From positions 124,001-188,000 of the forward strand of contig NZ_AUII01000003.1 of NCBI RefSeq assembly GCF_000423625.1: a DNA stretch of 64,000 nucleotides. The letters run 5' to 3'. The DNA is from Pseudonocardia asaccharolytica DSM 44247 = NBRC 16224. GTDB lineage: Bacteria; Actinomycetota; Actinomycetes; Mycobacteriales; Pseudonocardiaceae. The position numbers and the translations under genes are program-made. How positions within the stretch are numbered: position 1 is the stretch's first letter; the number at the start of each line of letters is the position of its first letter. Shown one piece after another: positions 43,704-53,218 of this stretch. The notes beneath the pieces were generated by a model. It was not told the DNA's origin. It saw nothing but the letters and a program-made list of their open reading frames with translations, and did not search any database.

Positions 43704-44624
43704 TCAGTAGTGCCAGGGGTAGGGCGCCCAGTCGGGCTCGCGCTTCTGCAGGAACGCGTCGCGGCCCTCCACCGCCTCGTCGGTCATATAGGCCAGCCGG
43801 GTCGCCTCGCCGGCGAACAGCTGCTGGCCGACCAGGCCGTCGTCGGCAAGGTTGAACGCGTATTTGAGCATCCGTTGCGCGGTCGGCGACTTGCCATTGA
43901 TCTCCGCCGCCCATTCCAGCGCGACCTTCTCCAGGTCCGCATGCGGGACGACGGCGTTGACCGCGCCCATCCGGTGCATCTGCTCGGCGGTGTACGCGCG
44001 GCCGAGGAAGAAGATCTCGCGGGCGAACTTCTGCCCGATCTGCCGCGCCAGGTACGCCGAGCCGTAGCCGCCGTCGAAGGAGCCCACGTCGGCGTCGGTC
44101 TGCTTGAACCGGGCGTGCTCCGCGCTGGCCAGGGTGAGGTCCGCGACCGCGTGCAGGGAGTGTCCGCCGCCCGCCGCCCAGCCGGACACCACGGCGATGA
44201 CGACCTTGGGCATGAACCGGATCAGGCGCTGGCATTCGAGGATGTGCAGCCGCCCCGCGCGCGCCGGGTCGACGGTCTCGGCGGTGTCGCCCGAGGCGTA
44301 CTGGTAGCCGGTGCGGCCGCGGATGCGCTGGTCACCGCCGGAGCAGAACGCCCAGCCGCCGTCGCGCGGGGACGGACCGTTACCGGTGAGCAGCACGCAG
44401 CCGACGTCCGAGGTCTGCCGGGCATGGTCGAGCGCGGTGTACAGCTCGTCGACGGTGTGCGGCCGGAACGCGTTGCGGACCTCCGGGCGGTCGAAAGCGA
44501 TGCGCACGGTACCGCCCGCGGGGCCCGCGGCCCCGGCGCGGTGGTAGGTGATGTCGGTGAACTCGAAACCCGGCACGGCCTTCCATGCCTCGGGGTCGAA
44601 CAGCTCGGACACGGCGTCGGTCAC
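43704..44624 (-). CDS. menB: 1,4-dihydroxy-2-naphthoyl-CoA synthase MenB
   Basis: A 306-aa crotonase-fold enzyme closing the naphthoate ring. WAFCSGGDQRIRGRTGYQYA, VIAVVSGWAAGGGHSLHAVA and DADVGSFDGGYGSAYLARQI carry the oxyanion hole and the catalytic Ser/Asp region known for MenB. The end NLADDGLVGQQLFAGEATRL and a Tyr-terminal tail are typical. GTG 44624 stands 7 nt after TAGGGT, so the mRNA is probably leaderless; the longer open frame upstream is not coding. Confidence 0.96.
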   Translation of the reverse strand: MTDAVSELFDPEAWKAVPGFEFTDITYHRAGAAGPAGGTVRIAFDRPEVRNAFRPHTVDELYTALDHARQTSDVGCVLLTGNGPSPRDGGWAFCSGGDQRIRGRTGYQYASGDTAETVDPARAGRLHILECQRLIRFMPKVVIAVVSGWAAGGGHSLHAVADLTLASAEHARFKQTDADVGSFDGGYGSAYLARQIGQKFAREIFFLGRAYTAEQMHRMGAVNAVVPHADLEKVALEWAAEINGKSPTAQRMLKYAFNLADDGLVGQQLFAGEATRLAYMTDEAVEGRDAFLQKREPDWAPYPWHY

Positions 44625-44631
44625 GGCGCCG

Positions 44632-44637
44632 ACCCTA
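44632..44637 (-). promoter_or_regulatory. -10 element (TAGGGT) of menB
   Basis: TAGGGT on the minus strand, 7 nt before GTG 44624, suggests a leaderless menB transcript. Confidence 0.5.
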
Positions 44638-44684
44638 CTTTCCGCCGTCGGGGCGCCCCCGCGACCGGGCCGGATGCGGCCGAT

Positions 44685-44709
44685 TTGACCGGTGGTATGT
44701 GGCATGCCA
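44685..44709 (+). promoter_or_regulatory. Promoter and operator of the gntR gene (TGTGGCATGCCA)
   Basis: A -35-like TTGACC (44685-44690) is followed by TGTGGCATGCCA (44698-44709), which contains the perfect palindrome TGGCATGCCA. The same 12 bp occur at the same place after a TTGACG in front of the lactonase gene (45469-45480), so both promoters probably answer to the GntR protein encoded here. Confidence 0.65.
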
Positions 44710-44738
44710 GTCTCCCGGACCGTGTCGGGGCGGTCACG

Positions 44739-45440
44739 ATGAAGCAGGTCAGGCAGACGTCCACCGTCTATGCCCAGGTGCTCGACGCGCTGCGGGCCGC
44801 GGTGATCACCGGTGAGCTGCAGCCGGGCAGTCTGCACTCGGTCGCGAACCTCGCCGGCCAACTCGGGGTCTCCCGCACGCCGGTCCGGGAGGCGCTGATC
44901 AAGCTCGCCGGGCAGGGCATGGTCCGCTTCGAGCGCAATCGCGGCGTGCGCATCCTGCAGACCTCGCTGCACGATCTCGAGGAGGTCTTCGCGCTGCGGC
45001 TGCTGCTGGAGGTGCCGGCGACGCGGCGGGCGGTCGGACAGCTCGACGCGGCGGGGCGCCGGGAGCTGCGGCGGCTCTACCAGGCGATGGAGCGGGCTGC
45101 GAAGGCCGACGACGAGTTCCGGATGCTGGAGCACGACCGGCGGTTTCACCGGGTCGTGCTGGAGGCGTCGGGCAACCGGCGGCTCGCCGAGTTCGTCGAC
45201 GGCCTTCGCGACATGGTGCTGCGCCGCGGGGTGTCGACCGCCCGGGCCTCGCGCAGCCTCGACGACATCGTCGTCGAGCACCACAAGATCCTCGAACCGA
45301 TCGAGGCGGGTGACGCCGCCGCCGCGGCCGAGGCGATGCGGGCGCACCTCCAGCACACCGCCGAGTTGCTCATCTCCCAGGAGGCGGGTGCCGAGTCGGG
45401 CGGCGTCGATGTCGATCTGGGTTGGACGAGCCACCGTTGA
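44739..45440 (+). CDS. GntR family (FadR/FCD-type) transcriptional regulator
   Basis: A 233-aa regulator. The winged helix lies at about residues 8-70 (AQVLDALRAAVITGELQPGS, ANLAGQLGVSRTPVREALIK). The FCD effector domain follows with conserved ligands for a metal and a carboxylate (EHDRRFHRVVLEA, VEHHKILEPI, MRAHLQHT). FCD regulators usually sense organic acids, so a hydroxy acid such as 4-hydroxybutyrate is a reasonable guess. ATG 44739 gives a normal length. It precedes the lactonase gene, and both promoters carry TGTGGCATGCCA. Confidence 0.88.
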   Translation: MKQVRQTSTVYAQVLDALRAAVITGELQPGSLHSVANLAGQLGVSRTPVREALIKLAGQGMVRFERNRGVRILQTSLHDLEEVFALRLLLEVPATRRAVGQLDAAGRRELRRLYQAMERAAKADDEFRMLEHDRRFHRVVLEASGNRRLAEFVDGLRDMVLRRGVSTARASRSLDDIVVEHHKILEPIEAGDAAAAAEAMRAHLQHTAELLISQEAGAESGGVDVDLGWTSHR

Positions 45441-45462
45441 CGCAACGGCACGTCGCCACCGA

Positions 45463-45485
45463 TTGACGTGTGGCATGCCACATGC
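45463..45485 (+). promoter_or_regulatory. Promoter and operator of the lactonase gene (TGTGGCATGCCA)
   Basis: TTGACG (45463-45468) is the likely -35. TGTGGCATGCCA (45469-45480) follows at once and overlaps a second half, giving TGGCATGCCACATGCCA. A bound GntR dimer here would cover the spacer between -35 and -10. Confidence 0.65.
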
Positions 45486-45544
45486 CACGGTCGAGGCGCG
45501 TGTGCCAGACACGCGGTCACCCCCTCAGCGCTGAAGGGACCACG

Positions 45545-46357
45545 ATGGCAACTGCGAACAAAGTGAGCGTCATCCCGTGCGGAGCGATGCACGCAGACCT
45601 GACCTGGCTGTTGCTCAAGGCGGGGCGGACCATCCGCCCGCGGCAGGAGAAGGACGCCAAGATCGTGTGGTCGGAGGTGCCCACGCACTGCGTTCTGGTG
45701 GAGACCGACGGGGGGAAGATCCTCTGGGACACCAGCTGTCCCCGGGACTGGGAGCAGCGCTGGGCTCCCACCGGCTTCCAGGAGTTCTTCCCCTACGACG
45801 CGGTCAGCGACGAGGAGTACCTCGACTCCCGGCTCAAGACGATGGGCGTCGGCCTCGACGAGATCGACTATGTGGTCCTGTCGCATCTGCACTTCGACCA
45901 CGCCGGCAACGTGAAGATGTTCGAGAACACCAACGCCAGACTGGTCGTCAATGACAAGGAAATGGAGTTCGCACACAGTTTCGACGGGCTGTTCAGCGGG
46001 GCCCACCTCAAGACCGACTACGAGGGCGTGACGTTCGAGACGGTCTCCGGCGACGCCGAGTTCCTGCCCGGCGTCACGCTGATCGAGTCGCCCGGGCATA
46101 CCCCCGGCTGCATGTCGATGCAGGTCGAGCTGCCCGATACCGGAACGATGATCTTCACCTCCGACGCTGTCTACATGGGGGACAGCTACGGCCCGCCCGC
46201 CGCCCCCGCCGCGATCGTGAACAACCTCGAGGATTGGTTCCGCTCCGTGGAGAAGCTGCGCGGCGTCCAGGAGAGGACCGGAGCTCAGATGATCTTCGGA
46301 CATGATCCCGATCAGATCCACAAGATCCGGACGGTGCCGGAGGGGGCCTACACATGA
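45545..46357 (+). CDS. Metallo-beta-lactamase fold lactonase (AttM/AHL-lactonase type)
   Basis: A 270-aa hydrolase with the two-metal motif HLHFDH (residues 114-119) and further ligands H185 (ESPGHTPG), D207 (FTSDAVYM) and H253 (IFGHDPD). This is the N-acyl-homoserine lactonase/AttM group, which opens lactone rings. In Agrobacterium AttM also opens gamma-butyrolactone, next to an iron alcohol dehydrogenase. Here too an iron alcohol dehydrogenase follows, overlapping by 4 bp, so a simple gamma-lactone is a better guess than a quorum signal. The GntR gene stands upstream with a shared operator. A GAAGGGA ribosome site lies before ATG 45545. Confidence 0.88.
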   Translation: MATANKVSVIPCGAMHADLTWLLLKAGRTIRPRQEKDAKIVWSEVPTHCVLVETDGGKILWDTSCPRDWEQRWAPTGFQEFFPYDAVSDEEYLDSRLKTMGVGLDEIDYVVLSHLHFDHAGNVKMFENTNARLVVNDKEMEFAHSFDGLFSGAHLKTDYEGVTFETVSGDAEFLPGVTLIESPGHTPGCMSMQVELPDTGTMIFTSDAVYMGDSYGPPAAPAAIVNNLEDWFRSVEKLRGVQERTGAQMIFGHDPDQIHKIRTVPEGAYT

Positions 46358-47643
46358 CAGCCGCCGACCTGACCGAGGAGACGATCTTCACCTGGGGGGC
46401 GCCGCCGCTGAAGTTCGGTGCCGGAGCCGCCGACGAGGTCGGGTTCGAGATGTCGCTCTACGGTGTCCGGCGGGTACTGATCATCACCGACCCGGGGATC
46501 AGCGCGATCGGGGCGCCGCAGCGCATCGCCGACAACCTCAAGCGCTACGAGATCGAGTCGGAGATCTTCGACGGCGTGCACGTCGAGCCGACCGACGACT
46601 CGATGAACAAGGCGACGGAGTACGCCCGCGCGCAGGGCCCCTGGGACGGCTTCGTCGCCGTCGGCGGCGGGTCCTCGATCGACACCGCCAAGGCGATCAA
46701 CCTGCTCACCAGCCATCCCGGCGAGCTGATGGACTACATCAACAAGCCGATCGGGGCCGCCAAGGCACCGCCGGGGCAGCTCAAGCCGCTCATCGCGATC
46801 CCGACGACGGCGGGCACCGGTTCGGAGTCCACCGCGATGTGCGTGCTCGACATCCTGTCGATGAAGGTCAAGACCGGGATCAGCCACTGGCGGTTGCGTC
46901 CGACGCTCGCTGTGATCGACCCGCTGCTGACGATGTCGCTGCCGCCGGAGGTCACCGCGTCGGCCGGGATGGACATCGTCTGCCACGCGGTGGAGTCCTA
47001 CACGGCGAAGTGGTACACGGCGTTCGACCGCAAGAAGCCCGAGGAGCGGGTGACCTACTGCGGCTCCAACCCGGTGTCGGACCTGTGGTGCGAGAAGGCG
47101 ATGCGGCTGCTCGCGCAGTCCTTCCGCGACGCGGTGCACCGCGGGTCGGAGGACGTCGAAGCGCGGTCGAACATGATGATGGCCGCGACGTTCGCCGGGA
47201 TGGGCTTCGGCAATTCCGGGGTGCACATCCCACACGCCAACGGCTATCCGATCGCCGGGATGGTGCGCGACTACCGGCCCGCAGGTTATCCGCAGGACGA
47301 GCCGATGGTCCCGCACGGGCAGTCGGTCTCGCTGACCGCGCCGCAGGCGTTCCGGTTCTCCTTCGAGTCCGCCCCGGAGCGGCATCTGCGGGCCGCGGAG
47401 CTGATGGACCCGCGCGCGGACAGGACGAACGACCCGCGTGAGCAACTGCCGTCGGTGCTCATCTCGCTGATGCGCGACATCGGGATCCCCAGCGGGATCG
47501 GCGCCGTCGGCTACACCGAGGCCGACGTACCCGATCTCGTTCCCGGAACGATGAAACAGCAGCGGCTGCTGGCCACCTGCCCGAAGACACCGTCCGAGGA
47601 CGACATCGCCGACATCCTCACGAAATCCATCTCCAACTGGTAG
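46354..47643 (+). CDS. Iron-containing alcohol dehydrogenase, hydroxyacid-oxoacid transhydrogenase (HOT) type
   Basis: A 429-aa group III alcohol dehydrogenase. VGGGSSIDTAKAINLL binds the nucleotide; GMDIVCHAVESY and GVHIPHANGYPIAG carry metal histidines; VPHGQSVSLTAPQAFRF matches the human HOT enzyme (ADHFE1) as I remember it. HOT enzymes oxidise 4-hydroxybutyrate to succinate semialdehyde and reduce 2-oxoglutarate to D-2-hydroxyglutarate with a tightly held nucleotide. The start overlaps the lactonase stop (ATGA), so the pair is translationally coupled. The stop is 6 bp before palindrome copy 2. A plain NAD-linked 4-hydroxybutyrate dehydrogenase is the alternative. Confidence 0.85.
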   Translation: MTAADLTEETIFTWGAPPLKFGAGAADEVGFEMSLYGVRRVLIITDPGISAIGAPQRIADNLKRYEIESEIFDGVHVEPTDDSMNKATEYARAQGPWDGFVAVGGGSSIDTAKAINLLTSHPGELMDYINKPIGAAKAPPGQLKPLIAIPTTAGTGSESTAMCVLDILSMKVKTGISHWRLRPTLAVIDPLLTMSLPPEVTASAGMDIVCHAVESYTAKWYTAFDRKKPEERVTYCGSNPVSDLWCEKAMRLLAQSFRDAVHRGSEDVEARSNMMMAATFAGMGFGNSGVHIPHANGYPIAGMVRDYRPAGYPQDEPMVPHGQSVSLTAPQAFRFSFESAPERHLRAAELMDPRADRTNDPREQLPSVLISLMRDIGIPSGIGAVGYTEADVPDLVPGTMKQQRLLATCPKTPSEDDIADILTKSISNW

Positions 47644-47649
47644 CCACCT

Positions 47650-47689
47650 GTGAGTGCGTAACAGTGTTAGAACACTGTTACGCACTCAC
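47650..47689. terminator. 40-bp perfect palindrome, copy 2
   Basis: Identical to the copies at 6274 and 53946, here with CCT/AGG as extra outer pairs. It begins 6 bp after the stop of the HOT-type gene and lies before fmdB on the same strand, so it may separate the lactonase-HOT transcript from the genes downstream. Confidence 0.75.
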
Positions 47690-47710
47690 AGGACAGAAGG
47701 ACCTGCGACG

Positions 47711-48184
47711 ATGCCGATCTACGTCTATCGCTGTGCCTGCGGGCTCCGCTTCGAGCGGCTGACCTCCCGCGACGCCGCCGAGCCGCCGTGCCCGGACTGC
47801 GGCGGGGCGACCCGCAAGATGCCAGCGGGGATCAGTCTCGGCGGCCAGGCCGACCCCGGGCCGGCCAAGGAGCAGATGCCGCAGACCTGGCGCGGGGTCT
47901 ACGACGGTGACCGGGAGTACATCACCCGGATGCAGCGGCAGTGGGAACGCAGGCAGCGGCTCGAGGCCAAATACCCGGAGCTGGCCGGGGACCAGCGCCC
48001 GATCCTCGCCCACGAGGGCCGCTACCACGATGCGCCGCTGCGCGCGGGCGACCCGCTGCCCGGCGCGGGTGCGGGTTCGGCGGGCACCGGCGCGGCCGGG
48101 CCCAGCCATGGCCACGGGCACCCGCAGCCGGCGCCCGCGAAACCGGCCACCCCCGCGTCGAAACCGGGTCCCGGTCCACACTGA
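47711..48184 (+). CDS. FmdB family zinc-ribbon protein
   Basis: A 157-aa protein. The FmdB zinc ribbon is at the very start: C8, C10, C27 and C30 in MPIYVYRCACG and PPCPDCGG. The rest is charged, then Gly/Pro/His-rich and disordered. FmdB proteins often sit beside catabolic operons as putative regulators. AGAAGGA precedes ATG 47711. It lies between the HOT-type dehydrogenase and the FAD/Fe-S dehydrogenase, 4 bp before the latter. Confidence 0.85.
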   Translation: MPIYVYRCACGLRFERLTSRDAAEPPCPDCGGATRKMPAGISLGGQADPGPAKEQMPQTWRGVYDGDREYITRMQRQWERRQRLEAKYPELAGDQRPILAHEGRYHDAPLRAGDPLPGAGAGSAGTGAAGPSHGHGHPQPAPAKPATPASKPGPGPH

Positions 48185-48188
48185 TCGG

Positions 48189-51059
48189 GTGAGTGTGCCC
48201 CCCGCCGACACCCGTGCCTTGACCGCGGATCTCGCCGCCGCCATCGCCGGTGAGGTCCGCTTCGACGCCGCGCACCGCGCGATGTGGTCGGCGGACGCAT
48301 CGAACTATCGCCGGGTCCCGATCGGCGTGGTGTCCCCGCGCGACGACGCCGACGTCGAGGCCGCCCTCGCGGTCTGCCGGGCGCACGGGGTGCCGGTGCT
48401 GCCGCGGGGCGCCGGGACGTCGATCGCGGGCCAGGCCGTCAACGCCGCGGTCGTGCTCGACTTCGTCAGGCACATGAACGGCATCCTGGAGATCGATCCG
48501 CAGGCCCGGACCGCGCGGGTACAGCCGGGCCTCGTGCTCGACACCCTGCGCGACGCGGCCCGTCCGCACCGCCTGACGTTCGGCCCCGACCCGTCGACCC
48601 ACAACCGCTGCACGCTCGGCGGCATGATCGGCAACAACGCGTGCGGCTCGCATTCGGTGGCGTGGGGCAAGACCGTCGACAACGTGGTCGCGCTGGACGT
48701 GCTGACCTACCGCGGCGAGCGGGTCAGCCTGGGTCCGGGGCAGCTCACCGGCGCGATCCCCGACCGGTTGCGGGCGCTCGGCGAGCGGCTGGCGGCCGAC
48801 GTCCGCGCCTCGTTCCCCGACCTGACCCGCCGGGTGTCGGGCTACAACCTCGACCAACTGCTGCCCGGCGATGCCGACCTGGCCAAGGCCCTCGTCGGGA
48901 CCGAGGGCACCTGCGCGACGGTGCTCGAGGCGACGGTGCGGCTGGTCGAGTCGCCGCCGGTACGGGCGCTGGCCGTGCTGGGCTTCCCGGACGCCTATCT
49001 CGCCGCGGATCACGTGATGGTCGTGCGCGAGTACAACCCGCTGACGATCGAGGGGATGGACGCCGGGCTGATCGCGGCGCTGCGCGCGGCCAACCCGGTC
49101 GAGCGGGCCGCCCGCGCGCTGCCGTCCGGCGGCGGCTGGCTCTACGTCGAGACCGGCGGCGCGACGGTGGCGGAGGCCGAAGCCGGCGCACACGCCGTCG
49201 CCGCGGCGATGAAATCCTACGGCGTCACCAGCGTGGTCGTGAGCGACCCGGCCGCGATGAAGGCGCTGTGGCGCATCCGGGAGGACGGCGCGGGCATCGT
49301 CACCCGTCTGCCCGACGGCGGAGAGGCATGGCCGGGCTGGGAGGATGCCGCGGTGCCGCCGGAGAAGCTCGGCGGCTACCTGCGCGAGTTCGACGCGCTG
49401 CTTGCCGGCCACGGCCGTCGCGGCGTCTACTACGGACATTTCGGCGACGGCTGCCTGCACGTCCGGATCGACTTCGACCTGCTCACCAGGCGCGGCATCG
49501 CGGGCTTCCGCCGCTTCATGGAGGACGCCGCCGACCTGGTCGTCGCGCACGGGGGGTCGCTGTCGGGTGAGCACGGCGACGGCCAGGCCCGCGCCGAGCT
49601 GCTCCCGCGGATGTATCCGCCGCGGATCATCGCGGGCTTCGCGGAGTTCAAGGGCATCTGGGACCCCGACGACCGGATGAACCCCGGGCGGATCGTCCGT
49701 CCCGCCATGCTGGACGAGGACCTGCGGATCTTCGTCGGGATGCCGGCCATCCCCGACACACCGCAGCTGGCGTTCGGGCACGACGGCGGCAGCTTCGCCA
49801 GGGCGACCCGGCGCTGCCTCGGCGTCGGCAAATGCGTGACGGCGTCGGGCGGGGTGATGTGTCCCAGCTACCGGGCGACCGGCGAGGAGATGCATTCCAC
49901 GCGCGGCCGGGCGCGGCTGCTGTTCGAGATGGCGAACGGGCAGGTGATCACCGGTGGCTGGGAGTCGCCCGAGGTCGCCGAGGCGCTGGATCTGTGCCTG
50001 TCCTGCAAGGGCTGCAAGCGCGACTGCCCGGTCGGCGTCGATATGGCGGCGTACAAGACCGAGTACCTCGCGCAGCGCTACCAGGGCAGGCTGCGGCCGG
50101 CGTCGCACTACTCGATGGGCGCGTTGCCACGGTGGCTGTGGCTGGTCGGCGCGCTGCCGGCGCGGATGGTCGACGTGCTGAACGCGGCCGCGCGGGGGCC
50201 GCTGGGTGCCGTGGCGAAGAGGGTGGGCGGGATCGCCCCGGAGCGGTCGATCCCGCCGATCGCCCGCCGCACGTTCACCTCGGCCTTCCGCGCGGCGCGG
50301 CACCGGCGCCGCGGTTCCGGGCGGCGCGGGCGGCTGCTGCTGTGGCCGGACACGTTCACCGACCACTTCGACCCGGCGATCGCGGTCGACGCCGTGTGGG
50401 TGCTGGAGTCGCTCGGCTACACGGTCGAGATCCCGCCGCGCGCCGTGTGCTGCGGGTTGACCTGGACCTCCACCGGCCAGGTCGCCGCGGCGCGCGCCGT
50501 GCTGCGGCGGAGCCTGCGCACCATCGAGCCGTGGCTAGCCGCGGGCGTCCCCGTCGTGGGGTTGGAGCCCTCGTGCACGGCCGCGCTGCGCGCCGACGGG
50601 CCGGAGCTGTTGCCCGACGAACCGTGGACCGCCCGGCTGTCGGAGGGGGTTCGCACGTTCGCTGAGCTGCTCGGTGGGCATCTCGACGATCTGCCGGACT
50701 CCGTCGGGGCGTCTGGGGCGAGGGCGCTGGTTCAGGTGCACTGCCATCAGCACGCGGAGTTCGGGGCCGAGACCGATGCCGCGGTGCTCGCCGCGCTCGG
50801 GGTGGATGCCGAGATGCTCGACTCGGGCTGTTGCGGGCTGGCCGGCAACTTCGGCTTCGAGAAGGGCCACTACGACGTCTCGATGGCATGTGCGGAGCGC
50901 GTCCTGCTCCCGGCCGTGCGGGCCGCGGACCCCGCGGTGACCGTGCTCGCCGATGGCTTCAGCTGTCGTACCCAGCTGCGTCAGGCCGGCACCCGCGAGC
51001 CGATGCACCTCGCCCAGCTGGCCGCTCGCGTCCTGGGCCGAAGACCAGACCCAGCGTGA
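48189..51059 (+). CDS. FAD-linked oxidase / Fe-S oxidoreductase fusion (YdiJ/D-2-hydroxyacid dehydrogenase type)
   Basis: A 956-aa enzyme. The FAD-binding PCMH domain is first (VLPRGAGTSIAGQAVNAAVV, FGPDPSTHNRCTLGGMIGNN). The FAD-oxidase C-terminal domain includes GVYYGHFGDGCLHVRI and SGEHGDGQARAELLPRMY. Two ferredoxin-like cysteine sets follow (CLGVGKCVTASGGVMCPSY; CLSCKGCKRDCPVGVD). Last are two CCG domains (AVCCGLTW, SGCCGLAGNFG). This layout matches YdiJ, reported as a D-2-hydroxyglutarate dehydrogenase; D-lactate is another possible substrate. Electrons would leave through the Fe-S part to quinone. GTG 48189 is 4 bp after fmdB. Confidence 0.9.
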   Translation: MSVPPADTRALTADLAAAIAGEVRFDAAHRAMWSADASNYRRVPIGVVSPRDDADVEAALAVCRAHGVPVLPRGAGTSIAGQAVNAAVVLDFVRHMNGILEIDPQARTARVQPGLVLDTLRDAARPHRLTFGPDPSTHNRCTLGGMIGNNACGSHSVAWGKTVDNVVALDVLTYRGERVSLGPGQLTGAIPDRLRALGERLAADVRASFPDLTRRVSGYNLDQLLPGDADLAKALVGTEGTCATVLEATVRLVESPPVRALAVLGFPDAYLAADHVMVVREYNPLTIEGMDAGLIAALRAANPVERAARALPSGGGWLYVETGGATVAEAEAGAHAVAAAMKSYGVTSVVVSDPAAMKALWRIREDGAGIVTRLPDGGEAWPGWEDAAVPPEKLGGYLREFDALLAGHGRRGVYYGHFGDGCLHVRIDFDLLTRRGIAGFRRFMEDAADLVVAHGGSLSGEHGDGQARAELLPRMYPPRIIAGFAEFKGIWDPDDRMNPGRIVRPAMLDEDLRIFVGMPAIPDTPQLAFGHDGGSFARATRRCLGVGKCVTASGGVMCPSYRATGEEMHSTRGRARLLFEMANGQVITGGWESPEVAEALDLCLSCKGCKRDCPVGVDMAAYKTEYLAQRYQGRLRPASHYSMGALPRWLWLVGALPARMVDVLNAAARGPLGAVAKRVGGIAPERSIPPIARRTFTSAFRAARHRRRGSGRRGRLLLWPDTFTDHFDPAIAVDAVWVLESLGYTVEIPPRAVCCGLTWTSTGQVAAARAVLRRSLRTIEPWLAAGVPVVGLEPSCTAALRADGPELLPDEPWTARLSEGVRTFAELLGGHLDDLPDSVGASGARALVQVHCHQHAEFGAETDAAVLAALGVDAEMLDSGCCGLAGNFGFEKGHYDVSMACAERVLLPAVRAADPAVTVLADGFSCRTQLRQAGTREPMHLAQLAARVLGRRPDPA

Positions 51060-51074
51060 TCGGGGCAAGGGGCC

Positions 51075-51080
51075 TACCGT
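51075..51080 (+). promoter_or_regulatory. -10 element (TACCGT) of the HesB-like gene
   Basis: TACCGT is 8 nt before ATG 51089, a leaderless arrangement. Confidence 0.45.
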
Positions 51081-51088
51081 GGGTCGGC

Positions 51089-51403
51089 ATGTTGGCAATC
51101 ACCGACAACGCGGCCGAAGCCATCAAGTCCCTGACTGCGAATGCGGATCTTCCGGAAGGGGGTGGTCTGCGCATCGCGGCGACGAACCCCGATCAAGGTT
51201 TGGAGCTGTCGCTGGCGGCTCAGCCGGTCGAGCAGGACACGGTCCTCTCCGGAGACGGCGTCTCGGTCTTCCTGGAGGCAACGGCCGCCCAGGTTCTCGA
51301 CGACATGGTCCTCGATGTCCAACCGATCACGACGGCCGAGGGCAACGAGGAGCTGCGCTTCGCCATCGCCCCGCAGGCACCGGAGGGCGCCTCCGAGGGG
51401 TGA
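51089..51403 (+). CDS. HesB/IscA-fold protein without cysteines
   Basis: A 104-aa protein. MLAITDNAAEAIKSL, GGLRIAATN, GLELSLAAQPVEQDTVL and ATAAQVLDDMVLDVQ match the A-type Fe-S carrier fold (HesB/IscA), but the sequence has no cysteine at all, so the three cluster-binding cysteines are missing. It therefore cannot carry a cluster in the usual way. Similar short proteins in actinobacteria are annotated as 'Fe-S cluster assembly protein HesB' or 'adhesin'; the role is unknown. Confidence 0.75.
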   Translation: MLAITDNAAEAIKSLTANADLPEGGGLRIAATNPDQGLELSLAAQPVEQDTVLSGDGVSVFLEATAAQVLDDMVLDVQPITTAEGNEELRFAIAPQAPEGASEG

Positions 51404-51464
51404 GGCCCCACGGGGTCCGATGACCACCGGCCGGTGCGCGCGTGCGGGCACCGGCCCTTGTCGT

Positions 51465-53114
<1,650 letters not shown>

Positions 53115-53218
53115 GTCGGTGCAGACAGTAGCCGCCGGAGGTCTGGTCGACCGAGACGCACCGTCGCCGGCCGGTTGATGACAGGGTGGGACGGAGAGCG
53201 GACGGAGGAGGAGCCGGT

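Noticed and set aside
45545-46357. Quorum-quenching AHL lactonase as the main call
   Set aside because: The fold allows it, but the coupled HOT-type dehydrogenase and the GntR/FCD regulator fit degradation of a simple gamma-lactone better.
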